Below the pieces are notes generated by a model. It was not told where the DNA came from. It saw nothing but the letters and a program-made list of their open reading frames with translations, and did no database searches. Both the position numbers and the translations under genes were made by a program. From contig JAJSPD010000016.1 in the NCBI GenBank assembly GCA_021307315.1, positions 620,001 to 684,000 on the forward strand: a stretch of DNA of 64,000 nucleotides, read 5' to 3'. The stretch is from Bisporella sp. PMI_857 (taxonomy: Eukaryota > Ascomycota > Leotiomycetes > Helotiales > Helotiaceae). Position 1 is the first letter of the stretch, and each line of letters begins with the position of its first letter. Below, one piece after another: positions 48,229 through 59,670 of this stretch.

Positions 48229-48275
48229 TTTGAGTGGGATTTGATGCGGGACGGGATTTGTCACGGGATCTCGGT
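48229..48275. repeat. Right terminal inverted repeat of Fot1-like element
   Basis: Exact reverse complement of the left repeat. The two ends have not diverged although the interior is damaged. Confidence 0.92.
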
Positions 48276-48433
48276 TATACAGAAGAGCCTGTGCAAGGCA
48301 GAGCCTCAAGGCTGACATGGATTCGTAAATGGTAAGTGGCACAAACTTTTCTACAACGATGCTAATAACATAGAATGTTAGCACTGGGTAAGAATCTATA
48401 CTCATTTCATTCCTTGCAAGGAAAGTATCATTA

Positions 48434-50354
48434 TCAAACAGCAATCGAAGTCAGCTTATCCAACACTTCCTTCCGAAAATTGTCTTGTAAAATAGCTCCA
48501 GATCTATTTGTAGTCTCATCATCGCCTGGAGAAATTCCGAAACTTTCCCCACCGGTAATGCACGCCTTGACAGCATCATGATACTTGTTTCCCATATGTG
48601 ATCGCACTGTCTCCAAGATTTGAGGATTGGTGTTTAGCAGGGAGTCCCTGACGTGATACGTAATCTGCGGCGATGCGTCCTCAATATTCGCGATTCCTAC
48701 CGCCTCATCTATCGATTTCCAGAGGGCTACTTCAATCAATACAATCCCCATGCTGTAGATATCGTATGTTTTTCGGTAGTATCGACGTGATTGCATCTCG
48801 CCCCCTTGAATATTCGGATGTCGGTAGATCTCCCAAGCCGGTACATGGGGAATTGCCTCAGTTGCCTCTCCACTTCGAGCGGGTCGAGCATATTCAAATC
48901 CTGTCAGATAAAGGTGAGTGAGAAACTCTTTATTTGCATCTCGAAAAATGATAAGGTTCTCACTGCGGAACCCCTTGTGAAGCCAATTGACGGAATGTAA
49001 GTAGAAAAGGCAGCTTGCAATCTTGGACGCAAGAGCAACGCGCTTGTTGAGAGATGGCATGGAGGTCTCTTTTATTGCTTGGGTAATAGATACTGGGCTG
49101 TCTTTAACGTCGAGGTCCCTAGGGACCGCAAAGACCATCCCGAATCGACCTACAGCTGCTGCGTCTTGCCGAGCGTCAATATATCCAAGGCAAGTAGGGG
49201 CACAGAATTCCTTTGGCTTATCCAAAGCCAGAAGTGCTGAAAGTTCCTTGATACGGCCGAGCAAAGCTTGTTGATCGGATATTTGCTCATTTTCATAGAC
49301 TTTGAGTTCTTTCCACTCCACCCAAACGCGCTGCGGCGTGCCACCCGTGTGATAAATAGCATCCGCACGCCCACCAGCGAATTTTGAGCTTTCGAATGTC
49401 AGGGAAGAGGTTAAAATCTCCTTTACTTTTATTCCTCCGCTTGTGGTATTCTTGCTCAGTGCAAAGCTTGAGCTCTTGAAAGCGGCTAACTTCAATAGCT
49501 CTCCTTTTTCTTCATCCCTGATCTGATTATTTGGAATAACAACTTGCATATTGACGGTGAACTGATTGAGTGGCTTCACTGCATCCATCAGCTCTTTTAG
49601 TTCTTCGACTGTACTTCGGAGTTGCAGCATCTCCAGGTACGTTTTCTGTGTGGTCTTATGTAGAACCTCCATTTGCTGATCGTCCATAAGCTCGTGCAGA
49701 TAATCAATCAATTCTTGTAATCGACCTAGGAGCTTCTCAAAGCGATCCCTTGACATTAAAGCCCATTTTAGTGTCTTGGGATGTCTAATGACTGTTCCTG
49801 TATCTCGAAAGACAGCAGAAACACCAGCTAGCACTCCCTTCTTGGCCATCGGTGCGTTTTGGCCGTACGGGGAATTCAAAGCCCCAAGCTCGGCTACCAA
49901 ATCAGCTCGGGTCACTCCGTCTTTGCTTTTCCCGCCACTGTCTTTGAAGACACCAATTCCTCGATTTGAGTGGAGCTCAATATATTGGCCATTGAGCTCC
50001 GCAAATGAAGTCATCGACGTTTGGATCTCAGTCAAAATTGCGGCCAACAGTAATCTGTTGGCCCGGATTGTGCCACAAACTTTGGACTCGTCTTGGAAGT
50101 CTAGCAATCCGGCAACTTGACTCCAGTTCTTGAGCCTTCCATACTCGATTTCTAATCGAAGGGAGAGCCCAGCACAGTCTTGGGGTAGGTCAACTGCGCC
50201 CTGGAAGATTTCAAATGCTTGAGGGCGTCAGGAAAAGTCAAAGTGGTGAGAGTTATGTTCTAGACATACCTTGCAAACATCCTTTCAGAACTTGAGCGGA
50301 AAGAGAAATTGCCCCCAACGCAAGCCCCGAGACAGATAACGGGTCGACAACCAT
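48434..50354 (-). CDS. HeLo-domain protein with C-terminal pseudokinase
   Basis: Two exons (50270-50354, 48434-50217) with a 52-nt intron (GTATGT...CTCAAG) give 622 aa. The short first exon supplies the true N-terminus, MVVDPLSVSGLALGAISLSA. Together with GAVDLPQDCAGLSLRLEIEY and LKNWSQVAGLL this is the HeLo (HET-s/LopB prion-inhibition) domain, about residues 1-230. HeLo domains form membrane-attacking bundles in fungal heterokaryon incompatibility and cell death. The C-terminal half (about 310-600) has a kinase fold with the lysine strand RVWVEWKELKV and YDIYSMGIVLIEVA. However, the catalytic loop is HKGFRSENL (about 442, Asp lost) and the DFG site reads TGF (about 467). It is therefore a predicted pseudokinase that senses or regulates rather than phosphorylates. 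The 3' end lies 158 bp from the transposon. Confidence 0.87.
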
Positions 50355-51304
50355 CTTAAGTGCCTCGTTGTCAAAAATTGATTTTTAGCTGTAGCGAAGT
50401 TGCAAAAGAAATTATCCCAAATGTAAATCAAGTATTCTTACTAATGTCCGATGTTAATGAGATAGGGATGTATAATTTCCAAAGGCTCTTGTCTGCTAAA
50501 CAGCTAAGCGCTGAGACTTCAACAGCAGCTGAAACCTTTAACTTTGGCCCCCATTGAGTCTATATAAGTTCACGCTAGACACCGGACGATCCCAACACTA
50601 TCATAATAACGCTTATTAACCTTAGACAGAGTAGTCTAGCTAATGAATGTGACCGTTATGAGAGTACAAGTATGTTCTAATGCATATCACGTGATTATTC
50701 AAAAGCCAAACCAGATGAGGTAAATGATCGCAGTCAAGGCCGGTCTAAACGCTCAAATTCCTATGACCTTTTCACTCAATTATCCCTCAAAATCTATTAC
50801 GCTTGCTTACATCAGGATGTGTCTATGGGATTATTTATGAACTCCAGAACTGCTTCAAATATCTACCGCTAGAGACACCTCTCTGGATCCTTTTTGATAA
50901 TGATGCGAATAGGATAGAGCTGTATGCCATCGAGCCAGATTACTCGGCTACAGCAGTATAGCTAGAAAACTGGCGGGTATAAATAGATCCAGCTCTTTTC
51001 GAAGGTCCACCACATCAGTAATATGACCAATCCCAGCAAAATTGTGTGAGCTCAGCGATTGTGTGGGTTCGAGCTTTCGACCCGCTTGAGGACATCCAAG
51101 ACCTCATTCAAGAATCAAGAATGCCGATTTTGGTATCCGTGGAGATTCTGAGCGCAGCTAATATATTAGCTAGAAATATTGAATTAGCAAAATCTCCCTC
51201 TTTAAATGACGACAGGCGAAATAACTCTCGGATCCTTATCTACCTTTGTAATGTGTTGACAACTCGTCTACACCATGCGGAGGCGATCCTCATTGAATTT
51301 CAAG
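50355..51304. other. Spacer upstream of the HeLo gene
   Basis: An 88-codon plus-strand frame at 51046-51312 has balanced composition (VEILSAANILARNIELAKS) but no start context or similarity I can name. Otherwise nothing recognised. Confidence 0.4.
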
Positions 51305-53675
51305 TCAGTTAGCGACTATCCATTCCTCAATTCGCTTTTCATCGCGTATAAAATGATTTGTGATGTGATCAGATCGCTCAGTCCAAGCCCTCGCGAGCTC
51401 AATTGCAACGGGCACAAAACCATCACAGAAACCGCACCAAAAAGCACGAGAGCCAGTGGAACCTCCAGCTAGGCCTCGCCCTGTCTCGTCCTGAGCTGTA
51501 TCTGAGTCACGAGAATCAAGTTGATGATGCCACCTCTGTCTACTATTCTCGTTGGGGGAATCCGTGGATGGAATGTCTCGAACGTCTCCGGAAGTTGTCA
51601 GCTGGTCAGGCTGATCTTTCCAGGGCTCGGCGTGTTGATACTGCTCATGTCGCCTCCAGTCAAATTTGCTTCCGAAGCTCTTTGTACACAAGGGGTATGT
51701 ACAGCCATACGGTCGTTCGTGCCGTCTCATATGCTTTCTGTAAATCATCAGTAAAGTTATTCTAACGAAAGCAAGGACAAATACCGGATCTCGCTAGGCC
51801 TTCCAGTAAACTTTTGGCAAATTGAACATACTGCTGTATTTTCCGCTAGGGCTATTGGCTTGGACGAGACTGGAGGCTCAGGTATCAAAGATAGGTCTGA
51901 GGAGGTAAATTGAGAGATCCCTTGTGGTTGAGCTTCCCCTGCTGCCTCCTCGGCGTGATCGTCTCTTCGCTTGTCAGTCCTGCCACCCTGGTTGGAAATA
52001 TTGGCAATTTCAGCTTGTGGTAAAGTCTGATCACTATGGCACAGCCGGAGATCCTCCTGGAGTGACAATATCTGTTAGGTTATATGTCTTTGTGGATTTA
52101 CAAAGGCTGAGGAATGTTTCATAGCTCATGAAACATTTAAAAGCAGAAGATTTTGTTCCGAGACTTGCGATTTGTAAATTTGGAAAAAGAAAAAGAAGGG
52201 AATATGCTCTGAGCGCTTGACGCACCATTGATGACTTAGACGGTACAGAAGAGGGCTTAACTGGTCCCGTAGTGTGGAAATCTGCCTTTGACTCGTTCGG
52301 AGGTTGAGCACAGGTTTCCGAAGAAGCCTTCAAAACTACATCTTCACTGGCTGGGCTGGTCGAACTTGGGAGAGTCGAATGTAGTATTATTTCACCATTT
52401 TCCTCAAGTATGCATTGCAGCTCTTTTATGTGCTGTTGCATCTTCTCAATGACAGTACTGGTCTCCTGCACTTTCTGCTTTTGTCGCTGACGGAATCGAG
52501 CCGAGGAGCCGGCGTCGTCAGGCAGAGTCTTCTCGAAGTCAGCTACATTTGACGTCCGGTACGCGTCAAATGGTTTGTTAAACAAACCCCGAGAGGTGAT
52601 TTTTCGTTCCAGCACCCGGATCTGCTGCTGCATCTTCTCAATAGTGGCGCTCGCCTCCTTCTCCTTCTCTTTTCGTCGTTGACGAAACCGCGCTGAGGCA
52701 CTAGCGTTGCGTGCACGCCTTTCGTCAGCTGCCTGTAAGGCCCGATGTGCATCAATTGGCATGCCTAATACTCTTCGAGAGTTGGTTACGTTTATGACCT
52801 GTGATGTGTCCGAGTTCTGGTGCGAATCATTCCCCCCAGACTCTCGCTCGGGATCTGCGCTTTTACTTGTTTGCTCCGATAGCGACTTTGATGATTCATG
52901 ATCTACACTCGGGCTAGCTGCAAGATCTGGGAAATAATGTGCGTTTTCAAGCTGCGTCGATTCTTCCACTGAATTCGCCTCTATGCTCTCGGCAGGCTTG
53001 ACATCACGGACTGAGGGGCTTCTATATAATCCTCCCCACAAAACAAAAGGATTTACGCTAGGGTTGCCAAAGGTGTCAGTAAAAGGGGAAGGGGGCGTGT
53101 AGAATGGTGATTCTGGCCGGAAGGGAGATTGCCCACGTGGAAAGCTGTCGCTGGGTGTGCATGGGCGTGATGTAGAATTCTCAATATGCCGTCTAGTTGC
53201 TTCCGATAAACGTTCAGATAGTAGAGATGTGCTACAATCATTAGTTGCCGGTAAATGAAATGCCAATTTGTACATACTTCGAGTCTCTTCGACGTAAAGT
53301 CCGGCCTCTCCCAAAGCCGGAGGAGGAACCCCATGGTAAACCTGAAAGTTCATTCTCGTCTCCCCACTCATTCGGCTCAGGTTTGATATAGAAATTGCTT
53401 GCACGAACGTGTTCTTCTGCGTCTCGAGCTTGCCGTTCCTTGACTTCTTTAGCCTTATTACCTGGTAGGAGGTACAGAGTCAGTCCTAGATTTATCACAA
53501 ATTTTAAGTCTATCAGCTTACGGAACTTTCTTTGAGCAACTCGATTCTGAATGCGTCTTCGTTCTTGAGGGTCTGTAACCTGCGACCAATCGTCTTTATT
53601 CGTTTTCGATTTGAATTTTGAAGAGTGCGCCTTTCCCTTCGATTTATAGCGCATGGTAGTTTCTAGTGCCGACAT
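51305..53675 (-). CDS. Transcription factor with bZIP modules and C2H2 fingers
   Basis: Five exons (53522-53675, 53278-53461, 52226-53231, 51785-52056, 51305-51737) encode 682 aa. Introns are 60, 46, 169 and 47 nt, and the exons total 683 codons. Residues 28-52 hold an AP-1-like basic region (DPQERRRIQNRVAQRKFR, signature NxxAQxxFR) without an obvious zipper, then ELSGLPWGSSSGFGRG. Residues 284-324 are a Cys3/MetR-like bZIP (RRARNASASARFRQRRKEKE, zipper through IRVLERKI). Residues 332-385 repeat that module (PFDAYR...SSARFRQRQKQK...IEKMQQHIKELQ), but the basic Asn is lost. The C-terminus has two C2H2 fingers: CSICQKFTGRPSEIRKHMRR and CTYPLCTKSFGSKFDWRRHE. The start ATG 53675 was chosen over an upstream GTG. 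The first and last modules belong together in related fungal proteins as I recall; the middle duplicated bZIP is the odd part. The 169-nt intron is the weakest junction. Confidence 0.75.
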
Positions 53676-55426
53676 CACCTTTAATTTGTCTTGTATCCGA
53701 GTTGATGTGGTAGCTAAAGAGTAAAATGTTACATGGCTGACTGATCATACTACTATGGAGCAGACAAAAGAGCTTGAGATGATCTGGATGTCATGGAGTA
53801 AACGAAGAATACGGAAAACCTTTGCAGGTATTGACTATTAAATGTAAAAAAGTAGACATCATGCACAATGAATGGCTATTGTTCAGTTGGTTCGCATTCG
53901 CAATTTGCTCGGCCTGAGGGGTGGTTCAATGACTGGGGTGAGATGCAGATGCGAACCATTTGATTGCGCCACCAAGGCTGACGTGCTACAAGCGAATAAT
54001 CGAAGTACAAGTGATTCTCAGCCAGTAGGTGGGTTCTGATGAGAATCAAAGCAAGGTAGGCAGACTTTGCAATGACGTAGCTACTTGCTCTGTGTTGGCT
54101 GGAAACTAGATCTAGAGAACAGATAGAATAGATAGGGCAAGTATGAGAGACTATAGCCGACCACCCATATACGATCGATATATATACTTGCTGACGCAAA
54201 TGGGAGAAACAAATGGCTTCTGGGTTCTGAAACAAAGTATTTTGTACCACTATGTTCCTGGCATGTGTGCTACAAGAGGATCCATGGCGCTAACACACAA
54301 CACTTGTGTAAGAGGCCTCGTCGCCTTGAGAGACACTTCTACCCGTAGTATGGCACTTTCTGCCCCAGTATACACTTGTAATATCAGGTACCGGGAGTAG
54401 AAGAGTGTTGGCGGTTCCAGCTTTATCTTTCCCTCGACAATATCGGTCAGTCCATATGGCGCAACAGCTATCCCAACCAACATCGAGTCAGCAGAGAGCT
54501 CAGCGCAGAGTCGTGAAGCCAATGTCTAACCTGAGCTATAGCAGATATGGGGTATACCTGCACAACTTTTGTGATAGCTATACTTTGATCTCCCAGGACT
54601 ACCAGACACTTATTGTGCCTGCGGTCGGCGCCTGTGCTTCTGAATGACGCCACGCTAGTTGACTTCGCCAATCAACGACACGATGCACCCCGAAAGGTTT
54701 AGTAGCTGGCCGTGTAATTCACTGGCCATTCAATTGGCATGTCCTAGCCATGCGATGAAGCGTAGAAGGCCGTAAGGTAGATGAAGTCAGTATAGCCGCG
54801 ATTCACGTCACCCACAAAGTTTCACCCAACTTGAAGCCCCACTAAACGCACGTGTATGGTATAGTTAAGTTCCCGACGACTTGGCAACCTCTACCCTTCC
54901 CCTTATAAGTGCTTCTCTGTTTTTCAAACTGTGAAAAATCATCCCGCATAACGATATGATTTCGCATAGTCTTGCTTTGTGAGCTTTCAGTCCAACTTGA
55001 ATCGGAAGATTTAACAGAATCTATTTTTGCGCAAGAGTGCATAGTTGAATGCCAAGATTTCAAGTGTCCCAAGTGGGATGGTTCTGATAAGAGAAGTTAA
55101 ACAGTAATAACTTGGATCGACTCATTCAAAGTATCAACTATTCACGTCAAATTTGATCAATTGCGCTGTACAAGTTTATACTCAATTTACTCTACTTTCA
55201 GAGGAGCGATACTTTAGAGGAGCATCAAAAGGTGTGTAGCATTCTACCATGAAAGACTGGCTGATAAGCCGCAGTCTCAATTGTTCTGTTTTCACATCAA
55301 GAGACATCTCAATTTTGCAAGTTCGTTATTCCTTCAGTTTCTGAAATCTCAGAACTTTCCTGGTCGGCCAAATTTCGCGGATTGACAGTGATCGAACTCG
55401 TTGGCTGGAACTTAGGAACCCTCACG
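53676..55426. other. Spacer between divergent genes
   Basis: Contains short ORFs on both strands (for example near 54250-54670 and 54842-55072) with no motif. An in-frame TTG at 55382 precedes the ATG of the next gene. Nothing else recognised. Confidence 0.45.
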
Positions 55427-56485
55427 ATGGCTTCTCAGAACCCATCCCAGCAACCCTCTGATTTCCGCATCGATCCTCCCCTCCTCAACTCCTCCAACCC
55501 ATGGGCAACCACAAAAGCGGACCTCAAAGCCCTCTACGACTGTCCCCACACCGGCGCTGTCACAATCCGCACATCCCTAGACCAGCCCTCTGGATTCCAC
55601 CAAACCGCCCTAACCCACCAGTACACCTTCTTCTCCACCAGCAAAGGCCATTCCACCGCGCACGTCGATGTAGGAACTCACGCGGAAGGCCGCAGCGAAG
55701 TGCTCCCTGACGAGACCAGCTCCCTCAACACCCTCGGCTACAGCCCCATTCCCCTTACTGAATACCTCCGCATGCTTGCCGAGCTCTCAAACCAAGGATC
55801 ACTAACTCACGCACCCGCCAAACCCTTCATCGTCAGCGTGACGGGCACAGCGTCCGAAGTAGCGGGGTGCTACGCGAAATTACTCGATCTGACAGAGGAA
55901 CGCCGAGAGGGTCTGCGGATCATGATGGAAATCAACCTTTCGTGCCCGAACATCCTGGATAAGCCGCCGCCGGCGTATGACAGCGGAGCGCTGATGGCGT
56001 ATGTTGAAGCGCTTGCTGAGCCGAGGGATGAGAGGGTGAGAATCGGGGTTAAGACGCCGCCGTATACGTACCATGACCAGTTCCGGACTCTGATCACGGT
56101 TTTAGAGGAGAGCACGAAGCTGGAGGGCGGGTGTCCTGTTTCTTTCATCACGGCGACTAATACCCTTGGCGGATGTCTGGTTTTGAATCAACGACGCGAT
56201 ACTGCGTTGGGAAGTGTGAATGGGACTGGTATTGGCGGTATGGCGGGTGATGCACTGCATCCGCTTGCTTTGGGCAATGTGAAGACTATTCGACAGATGT
56301 TGGATGCGAGTCCGATTCAAGACCTGAAGAGGATCGCCATCATCGGCATCGGAGGCGTTAAAGACCGTGCGGGCTTCGACAGAATGAGAGCTGTCGGTGC
56401 AGCCGCCGTAGGTGTGGGAACAGCACTAGGAAGGGAGGGTGTTGGGATCTTCGAGAAGATCACCGAGGGTGGATCAGAGCTATGA
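55427..56485 (+). CDS. Dihydroorotate dehydrogenase family protein (class 1-like)
   Basis: A single exon of 352 aa with an FMN-binding TIM barrel. The start at ATG 55427 (MASQNPSQQPSDFRIDPPLL) replaces a TTG-initiated extension. Signatures are EINLSCPNI (170-176, substrate contacts), RIGVKTPPYTYH (K209, flavin contact), FITATNTLGG, and the C-terminal phosphate-binding IIGIGGVKDRAGFDRM and VGAAAVGVGTALGR. There is no mitochondrial targeting or transmembrane N-terminus, so it resembles the soluble, fumarate-type class rather than the mitochondrial URA9-type enzyme. Filamentous ascomycetes normally make pyrimidines with the mitochondrial form, so this may be a paralogue with another electron acceptor or role. 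Confidence 0.88.
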   Translation: MASQNPSQQPSDFRIDPPLLNSSNPWATTKADLKALYDCPHTGAVTIRTSLDQPSGFHQTALTHQYTFFSTSKGHSTAHVDVGTHAEGRSEVLPDETSSLNTLGYSPIPLTEYLRMLAELSNQGSLTHAPAKPFIVSVTGTASEVAGCYAKLLDLTEERREGLRIMMEINLSCPNILDKPPPAYDSGALMAYVEALAEPRDERVRIGVKTPPYTYHDQFRTLITVLEESTKLEGGCPVSFITATNTLGGCLVLNQRRDTALGSVNGTGIGGMAGDALHPLALGNVKTIRQMLDASPIQDLKRIAIIGIGGVKDRAGFDRMRAVGAAAVGVGTALGREGVGIFEKITEGGSEL

Positions 56486-56731
56486 CTTTAGCTCAGAACA
56501 AGCATCGATGAGAGAGGACAAAGCACGACATGGAGATAAGACAAATAGATTGCTCTTGAAGAATCGAAATAATTGGTGTCTCACGAACACACATATCTAA
56601 AAGATTGAGCTTAACATATGCCCTTCTAGACCACCAACCAACACCAATCCCCAAACACCCATCCACAAAACACCCTATCTATTATTCATCGCCATCCGTG
56701 ATTCTCATGTCATCAAAGCCAAGACACTCGT

Positions 56732-57802
56732 CTACGAAACAGCCATGAACATCGGTCCCGCAACCGTGATCCCATCAGTGATACCTCCAGTGGGTGGAGC
56801 CGCGCTCGTGATGTGCACGTAAGTAGCTCCGGCAAGTCCCTGAGGTGTGGTACAGGCGCCATTGACGAAAGGAGTAAACGCGGTTCCTCCGGCGGGTAAT
56901 CCACCGTTGGTGAAGGCGCAGAACTGGCCACCCTGAGCGGCGGTTTGAAGTTTGACCTCAGCACCTGGGACGGAGGCAGCTGCGACGTCGCCTTCGAGCG
57001 TAACCTTCTCGAAGGGGGTGATGGCTAGGTTGGAGCCCTCTGGGCAAGAGGTGATGAAGCCGGCGGCGAGGGAGAAGACGGAGCGGACACCGAGGGGTGT
57101 GTCGAAGGGTGAGGGCACGGCGACGATCTTGGAGGCTGTGCGGATGAATGTTTGGTGGCGTGCTTCCACGGTCAGGATCTCGCCTGCCACGGTGAGGATT
57201 GATGGGGTAGTGAGGATTGGTGCTGCACCGAGATAACTGTTTCTCGTTAGTTATTGCTGAGAGATGATATATCTTTAGAGAGAAAACTTACGCAGAAACA
57301 CCAACTTGCTCAAGGATAGCAGCGGTAGCTACCATTCCGGCGGCATCAGTGAAGCCAAAGTTATACTGGCATGGTGCAACTGGCTTTGCTCCTGATGTGG
57401 CAATAGCGGTCAAGAGGAGGGAAACATGAGCCTCTTCCGTTTTGCCAATGCTTTTGAGATCGACAATAGCCTCTGGGCTCAAGCCCAAGGCAGCGAAATC
57501 AGAATCTGGGAATTTGGCGAATCCTTGCTGGTAGAAAGCTGCCTCGAGGAACTCAAGGGTAAGAGCACTGGGATATGTTAGTTTATGGGGCTATGGAATG
57601 GAATCGAAGGAGTAACATACAATTGCAGAACATCGACATCGGTCAATCCATCTGGCAAACCGGTCGCCGGGTTCTGTCTTGAGACCAAGTTGCTGTACGC
57701 ATTCATGGTCCTGCTGCTAAACTTGGGGATCGCTGGGAAGGCAGACCCAACCGTTGCCAAACCCACGGCCACCAACCCAACCATTTGCTTGAAGCTAGGC
57801 AT
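56732..57802 (-). CDS. Rds1-like secreted ferritin-fold protein
   Basis: Three exons (57621-57802, 57292-57567, 56732-57236) with introns of 53 and 55 nt give 320 aa. The signal peptide is MPSFKQMVGLVAVGLATVGS. The ferritin-like four-helix core is visible as LQFALTLEFLEAAFYQQGF, EEAHVSLLLTAI and GEILTVEARHQTFIR, with the Glu and ExxH ligands expected for a di-metal site. The C-terminal part is a beta-rich extension (PCQYNFGFTDAAG, QGGQFCAFTNGGLPAG). Homologues of S. pombe Rds1 are stress-induced and secreted or wall-bound. Redox or metal handling is likely but unproven. Confidence 0.88.
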
Positions 57803-59670
57803 TATGATAAGTTCTTCGTCGACGATCAGGGTATATAGATGTGTGTAAAGTGTCTTTTTCTTTGTAAACTCTCAGAGTTTAGATGAATCGAAATGGGTAA
57901 ATAAAGCAAGACCAGCCTGAGCTAATTACAAACTGCCAGAGTATTAAAGAATTAAGTAACACACACACGAATAAGGAGCGAGTATGGAGGGATCAATAAA
58001 GAGCGTAAGTTGATCGTGAAGAGGAGAAGCAAACCAGCGCTTAGGGAGAGGCGAAGGGTATATAAGTGATGGTGGTGGATTTGGAGGTGAAGGGCTCAAA
58101 CAACGACGGAGGGTGGGTTATTAAAGAGGAATAGAGGAGGGTCCTTTTAGCTCTCCCCTTGCCTTGTCAGCTTGGCAAGTGTAGAGACGGGAACGAGGTC
58201 GACCGAAGCACGAGATGAGCATCAAGCAGCCAAACAACCAGGCCCAAAAAAAGGGACTTAAGTGACCCCTGGCCAAGAGGAGGGATAAAGTACCATCCGA
58301 GCCATCACCAAGCATTTCTAAGTGGAATTGACAAACCAGCTCGCTTTGCCCAGGATGAAAGGGGGAATTATCCAATAGGGGGGACGAACGGGGGTTGCTA
58401 GGACCCCTGGGTCGTCCCTTGCAATGTCCGATCTTTTTTTGACAGCAGAAACAATGTCCCAAGAGGTTGACAAACAGGCCATCAAAAGAAGCTTAATGTC
58501 TATTCCTTCGTCCCATGCACTCCCGCCTGCCGCATAAGCTTTATTCGGTATCTTTGCTGATGCGACCTCGAACCCTGAACAAACGTCAAGGTTCCCGCTC
58601 GCTTAACGACTCCTTGTATCAGCCGCGTTTGAGATCAAGCACTCCAAGCACCGACTAGCATCGTATATCTCTGCCGCTCAGACTTCACGCCACGTTCCAC
58701 CAATGGAAACGTGGCCAAGACGAACGGAAAGCGCTGTGTCCGCAAGACCCGACAGTTGACGTCGCAGGTTTGCAACCGTCCAGAGTAGAGGCGCCCTCGT
58801 AACTAAACCTTCGTGAACTGTTGAAGAAATAGCTTGCCTGTGGTAATGATGATGATGATGATGACAATTATAGGAGTAAATATATCACGCCGAGCGTCCC
58901 ATTGCTGGCATGGGATGAAAGAGCCCGCGTTCTTGGCCAAGTCGAGCGGTGGACTTATCCGCCTAGGCATCAGACGAAGACTCACATTTAACCGCTGAAC
59001 CAAACCTACGTGAGCTTTTCATCTCCAACAATCACAGTCCTCAAGCTCGAGGCTGAGAAAGGCATGCGCACGAAGCTGGACCCTATTCATGGCGAGCAAG
59101 TAAGAAGGGTTCACAACTGCCGCGGCTGGCCTGGGCCTGGCGGTGGCTACTTGGGGATATGCCGCCATGTACCCATACCATGCATTATCATACATCAAAA
59201 GACAAGTCAAGGTGCTATCAAACATAGCTACACCGTACCATCTCTGTTCCGTTGGTCACAAAGGAGATGGATGATTTCAAACCCGTGCGTCAATGAATAT
59301 GTAATTCGCTAAGCAAAAGATATAGATGCAAACGCTAAAGCAATGAAAATACATGGTAGCAATCCCTCCTATATCTCTGCTTCTCCCGTCTTTTGTGCAT
59401 CCCGTCGTTTCTCCTTCTCACCCATCAATCAATTGATGAGGTGAGATGCACCATCCAACCATTGACGATAATAACAATTTAACAAAAGAAATATATTTTT
59501 CTGCACTTTGCACGACCTTTCGCGCCTGTGCGTATGTCACATCTTACATAGCTGCACGTTTCTTGCCAGAGGCATTGTGCGAACAGCGGATCTTAATTGG
59601 CACGTGGATGAGTCGCAGACCAAGATCAACCATCATGCCGGGTATCAATATTCCGATGTCGAATGATAGC
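57803..59670. other. 1.9-kb spacer upstream of the Rds1-like gene
   Basis: No gene recognised. It contains the promoter of the Rds1-like gene (a pyrimidine/purine-rich stretch near 57960-58130), a GAT trinucleotide run near 58845-58863, and the 3' region of SSD1. Confidence 0.45.

Larger units (their letters stand above)
46092..48275 (-). mobile_element. Fot1/pogo-like DNA transposon, 2,184 bp
   Basis: Bounded by perfect 47-bp terminal inverted repeats that begin ACCGAGATCCCGTGAC and flanked by TA target duplications (46090-46091 and 48276-48277). The interior is AT-rich and carries a damaged transposase on the minus strand. Size, TA target and CENP-B/psq-type helix-turn-helix plus DDE transposase all fit the Fot1/pogo group of the Tc1/mariner superfamily. 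It lies in the intergenic space between the kinase chimera and the HeLo gene, so it breaks no gene. Confidence 0.92.

Noticed and set aside
55382..55426. 15-residue N-terminal extension of the DHODH-family enzyme
   Set aside because: It begins with TTG. The first ATG at 55427 gives a normal N-terminus.
58845..58863. GAT trinucleotide run as a functional element
   Set aside because: Only a short microsatellite in a spacer, with nothing linking it to a gene.
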